Shown piece by piece: positions 4,407 through 5,037 of a DNA stretch of 5,037 bases; the stretch's first letter is position 1, and each line of letters starts with the position of its first letter. The notes beneath the pieces were generated by a model. It was not told the origin of the DNA, did no database searches, and worked only from the letters and a program-made list of their open reading frames with translations. Location: contig JAGGSW010000176.1 of the NCBI GenBank assembly GCA_021158895.1, positions 1-5,037 of the forward strand, given 5' to 3'. The position numbers were made by a program, and so were the translations under genes. The stretch is from Candidatus Odinarchaeota archaeon. Its GTDB lineage: Archaea > Asgardarchaeota > Baldrarchaeia > Baldrarchaeales > DXJG01.

Positions 4407-5037
4407 AGGAAGATATTGTAAAAAGTTTGAAAAGCATTGTTGGAGAAGACTGGGTAATTGATAGTGAAGAGTTGGTTAAAAGTTATTTGGAGGATGAAAC
4501 TGCACCTGGCCCAAAACCTCAGCCCGTTTACGATGTTGTTGTGGTGAAACCAGCTAACGGCCAAGAGGTTTCTGAAATATTAAAGTTAGCTAATCGCGAA
4601 AAGATCCCAGTTTATGTGAGAGGGGGAGCAACTGGTCTTGTAGGCGGCTGTGTTCCGACGAAAAATGGTATAGTTCTTTCAATGGAAAGGATGAAAGAGA
4701 TAGAGGTAGATAGGGAGAACTTGATGGCTGTTGTTGGAGCTGGAGTCACACTAGGTGAACTGCTTCAGGCTGCTGAGAAAGCAGATCTTTTCTTTCCAGC
4801 GCACCCTGGAGATGAAGGAGCTCAGGTAGGGGGTCTTATTGCTTGTAATGCTGGTGGGGCTAGAGCTGTGAAAACTGGTGTTATGAGAAACTATGTTACG
4901 GGTATTGAGGTTGTTCTTCCTACTGGTGAGATTTTGAATATAGGTGGTAAGTTGGTTAAGGATAATATTAGCGCTGGTAAGTTGATGCATCTCTTTATAG
5001 GGACTGAAGGTATTTTAGGTGTTATTACTAAGGCTGT
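4403..5037 (+). CDS. FAD-linked 2-hydroxyacid dehydrogenase, GlcD/lactate dehydrogenase type (3' end outside window)
   Basis: The first 211 residues are present; members of the family usually have about 450-470, so over half is missing. They form the PCMH-type FAD-binding domain of the vanillyl-alcohol oxidase superfamily: VVVKPANGQEVSEILKLAN (about 46-64), RGGATGLVGG (73-82), VGAGVTLGELL (111-121), PGDEGAQVGGLIACNAGG (135-152), VVLPTGEIL (170-178) and GTEGILGVITKA (200-211). Members oxidise lactate, glycolate or other 2-hydroxyacids. The usual K-N/D-x-T-GYDL segment reads KDNISAGKL here, and the usual KYG after NAGG reads KTG, so the substrate or FAD fit may differ. The start is a TTG whose last two bases begin the etfA stop codon (TTGA), which implies translational coupling. 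Placement after etfBA parallels lctBCD of Acetobacterium woodii. The substrate cannot be fixed because the substrate-binding half is absent. Confidence 0.88.
   Translation, partial: MKEDIVKSLKSIVGEDWVIDSEELVKSYLEDETAPGPKPQPVYDVVVVKPANGQEVSEILKLANREKIPVYVRGGATGLVGGCVPTKNGIVLSMERMKEIEVDRENLMAVVGAGVTLGELLQAAEKADLFFPAHPGDEGAQVGGLIACNAGGARAVKTGVMRNYVTGIEVVLPTGEILNIGGKLVKDNISAGKLMHLFIGTEGILGVITKA

Noticed and set aside
3108..4990. Minus-strand open frames at 3108-3344, 3815-4039, 4322-4564 and 4751-4990
   Set aside because: All lie opposite strongly supported etfB, etfA or dehydrogenase coding sequence and look like shadows.
1..5037. tRNA, rRNA, CRISPR array, insertion sequence or riboswitch
   Set aside because: I saw no regularly spaced repeats, no terminal inverted repeats, no transposase and no conserved RNA fold. 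The noncoding stretches are short: 250-423, 1473-1565 and 2372-2607.

Overview
The window most likely comes from an archaeon. This rests on ribosome-binding sites that match the archaeal GGAGGTGAT consensus (best at 1555-1561 and 3399-3406), TATA-box-like elements in place of bacterial -35/-10 pairs, mostly AGG/AGA arginine codons, and an RHH/UPF0175-PIN toxin-antitoxin pair of a kind frequent in archaea. The lineage cannot be fixed from sequence alone; an uncultured anaerobic TACK-type archaeon is a guess. The plus strand is unusually rich in T and G, with many GTT, GGT, TTG and TTT codons.

Layout. At the left edge a small two-helix membrane protein is encoded on the minus strand (28-249). 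It is divergent from everything else, across an intergenic region that holds TATA-like elements. From 424 to 1472 lies a CaiB/BaiF (class III CoA-transferase) superfamily gene of the alpha-methylacyl-CoA racemase type. It is split into two frames at a run of five G at 1223-1227, where the reading frame shifts by -1 inside otherwise continuous homology. From 1566 to 2371 is a toxin-antitoxin pair: an antitoxin with RHH and UPF0175 regions, then a PIN-domain nuclease toxin, overlapping by one base. Between the toxin and the next gene (2372-2607) there is no intact gene, only a possible decayed reading frame and a promoter. From 2608 to the end runs a tight three-gene operon: etfB, etfA and a GlcD-type FAD-linked 2-hydroxyacid dehydrogenase that is cut off by the window end.

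How the genes could work together. EtfA and EtfB form the electron-transferring flavoprotein. The next gene starts on the etfA stop codon and encodes a flavin dehydrogenase of the lactate/glycolate oxidase family. The same trio (EtfB, EtfA, GlcD-type dehydrogenase) is known from the Acetobacterium woodii lactate dehydrogenase complex LctBCD, which couples NAD and ferredoxin through flavin-based electron confurcation, so a similar complex is the best hypothesis here. The racemase-like gene would fit 2-methyl- or 2-hydroxyacyl-CoA metabolism, but its link to the etf operon is only proximity, and the toxin-antitoxin pair sits between them. No clearly new system is visible. The most notable item is the single frame break in the racemase-like gene.
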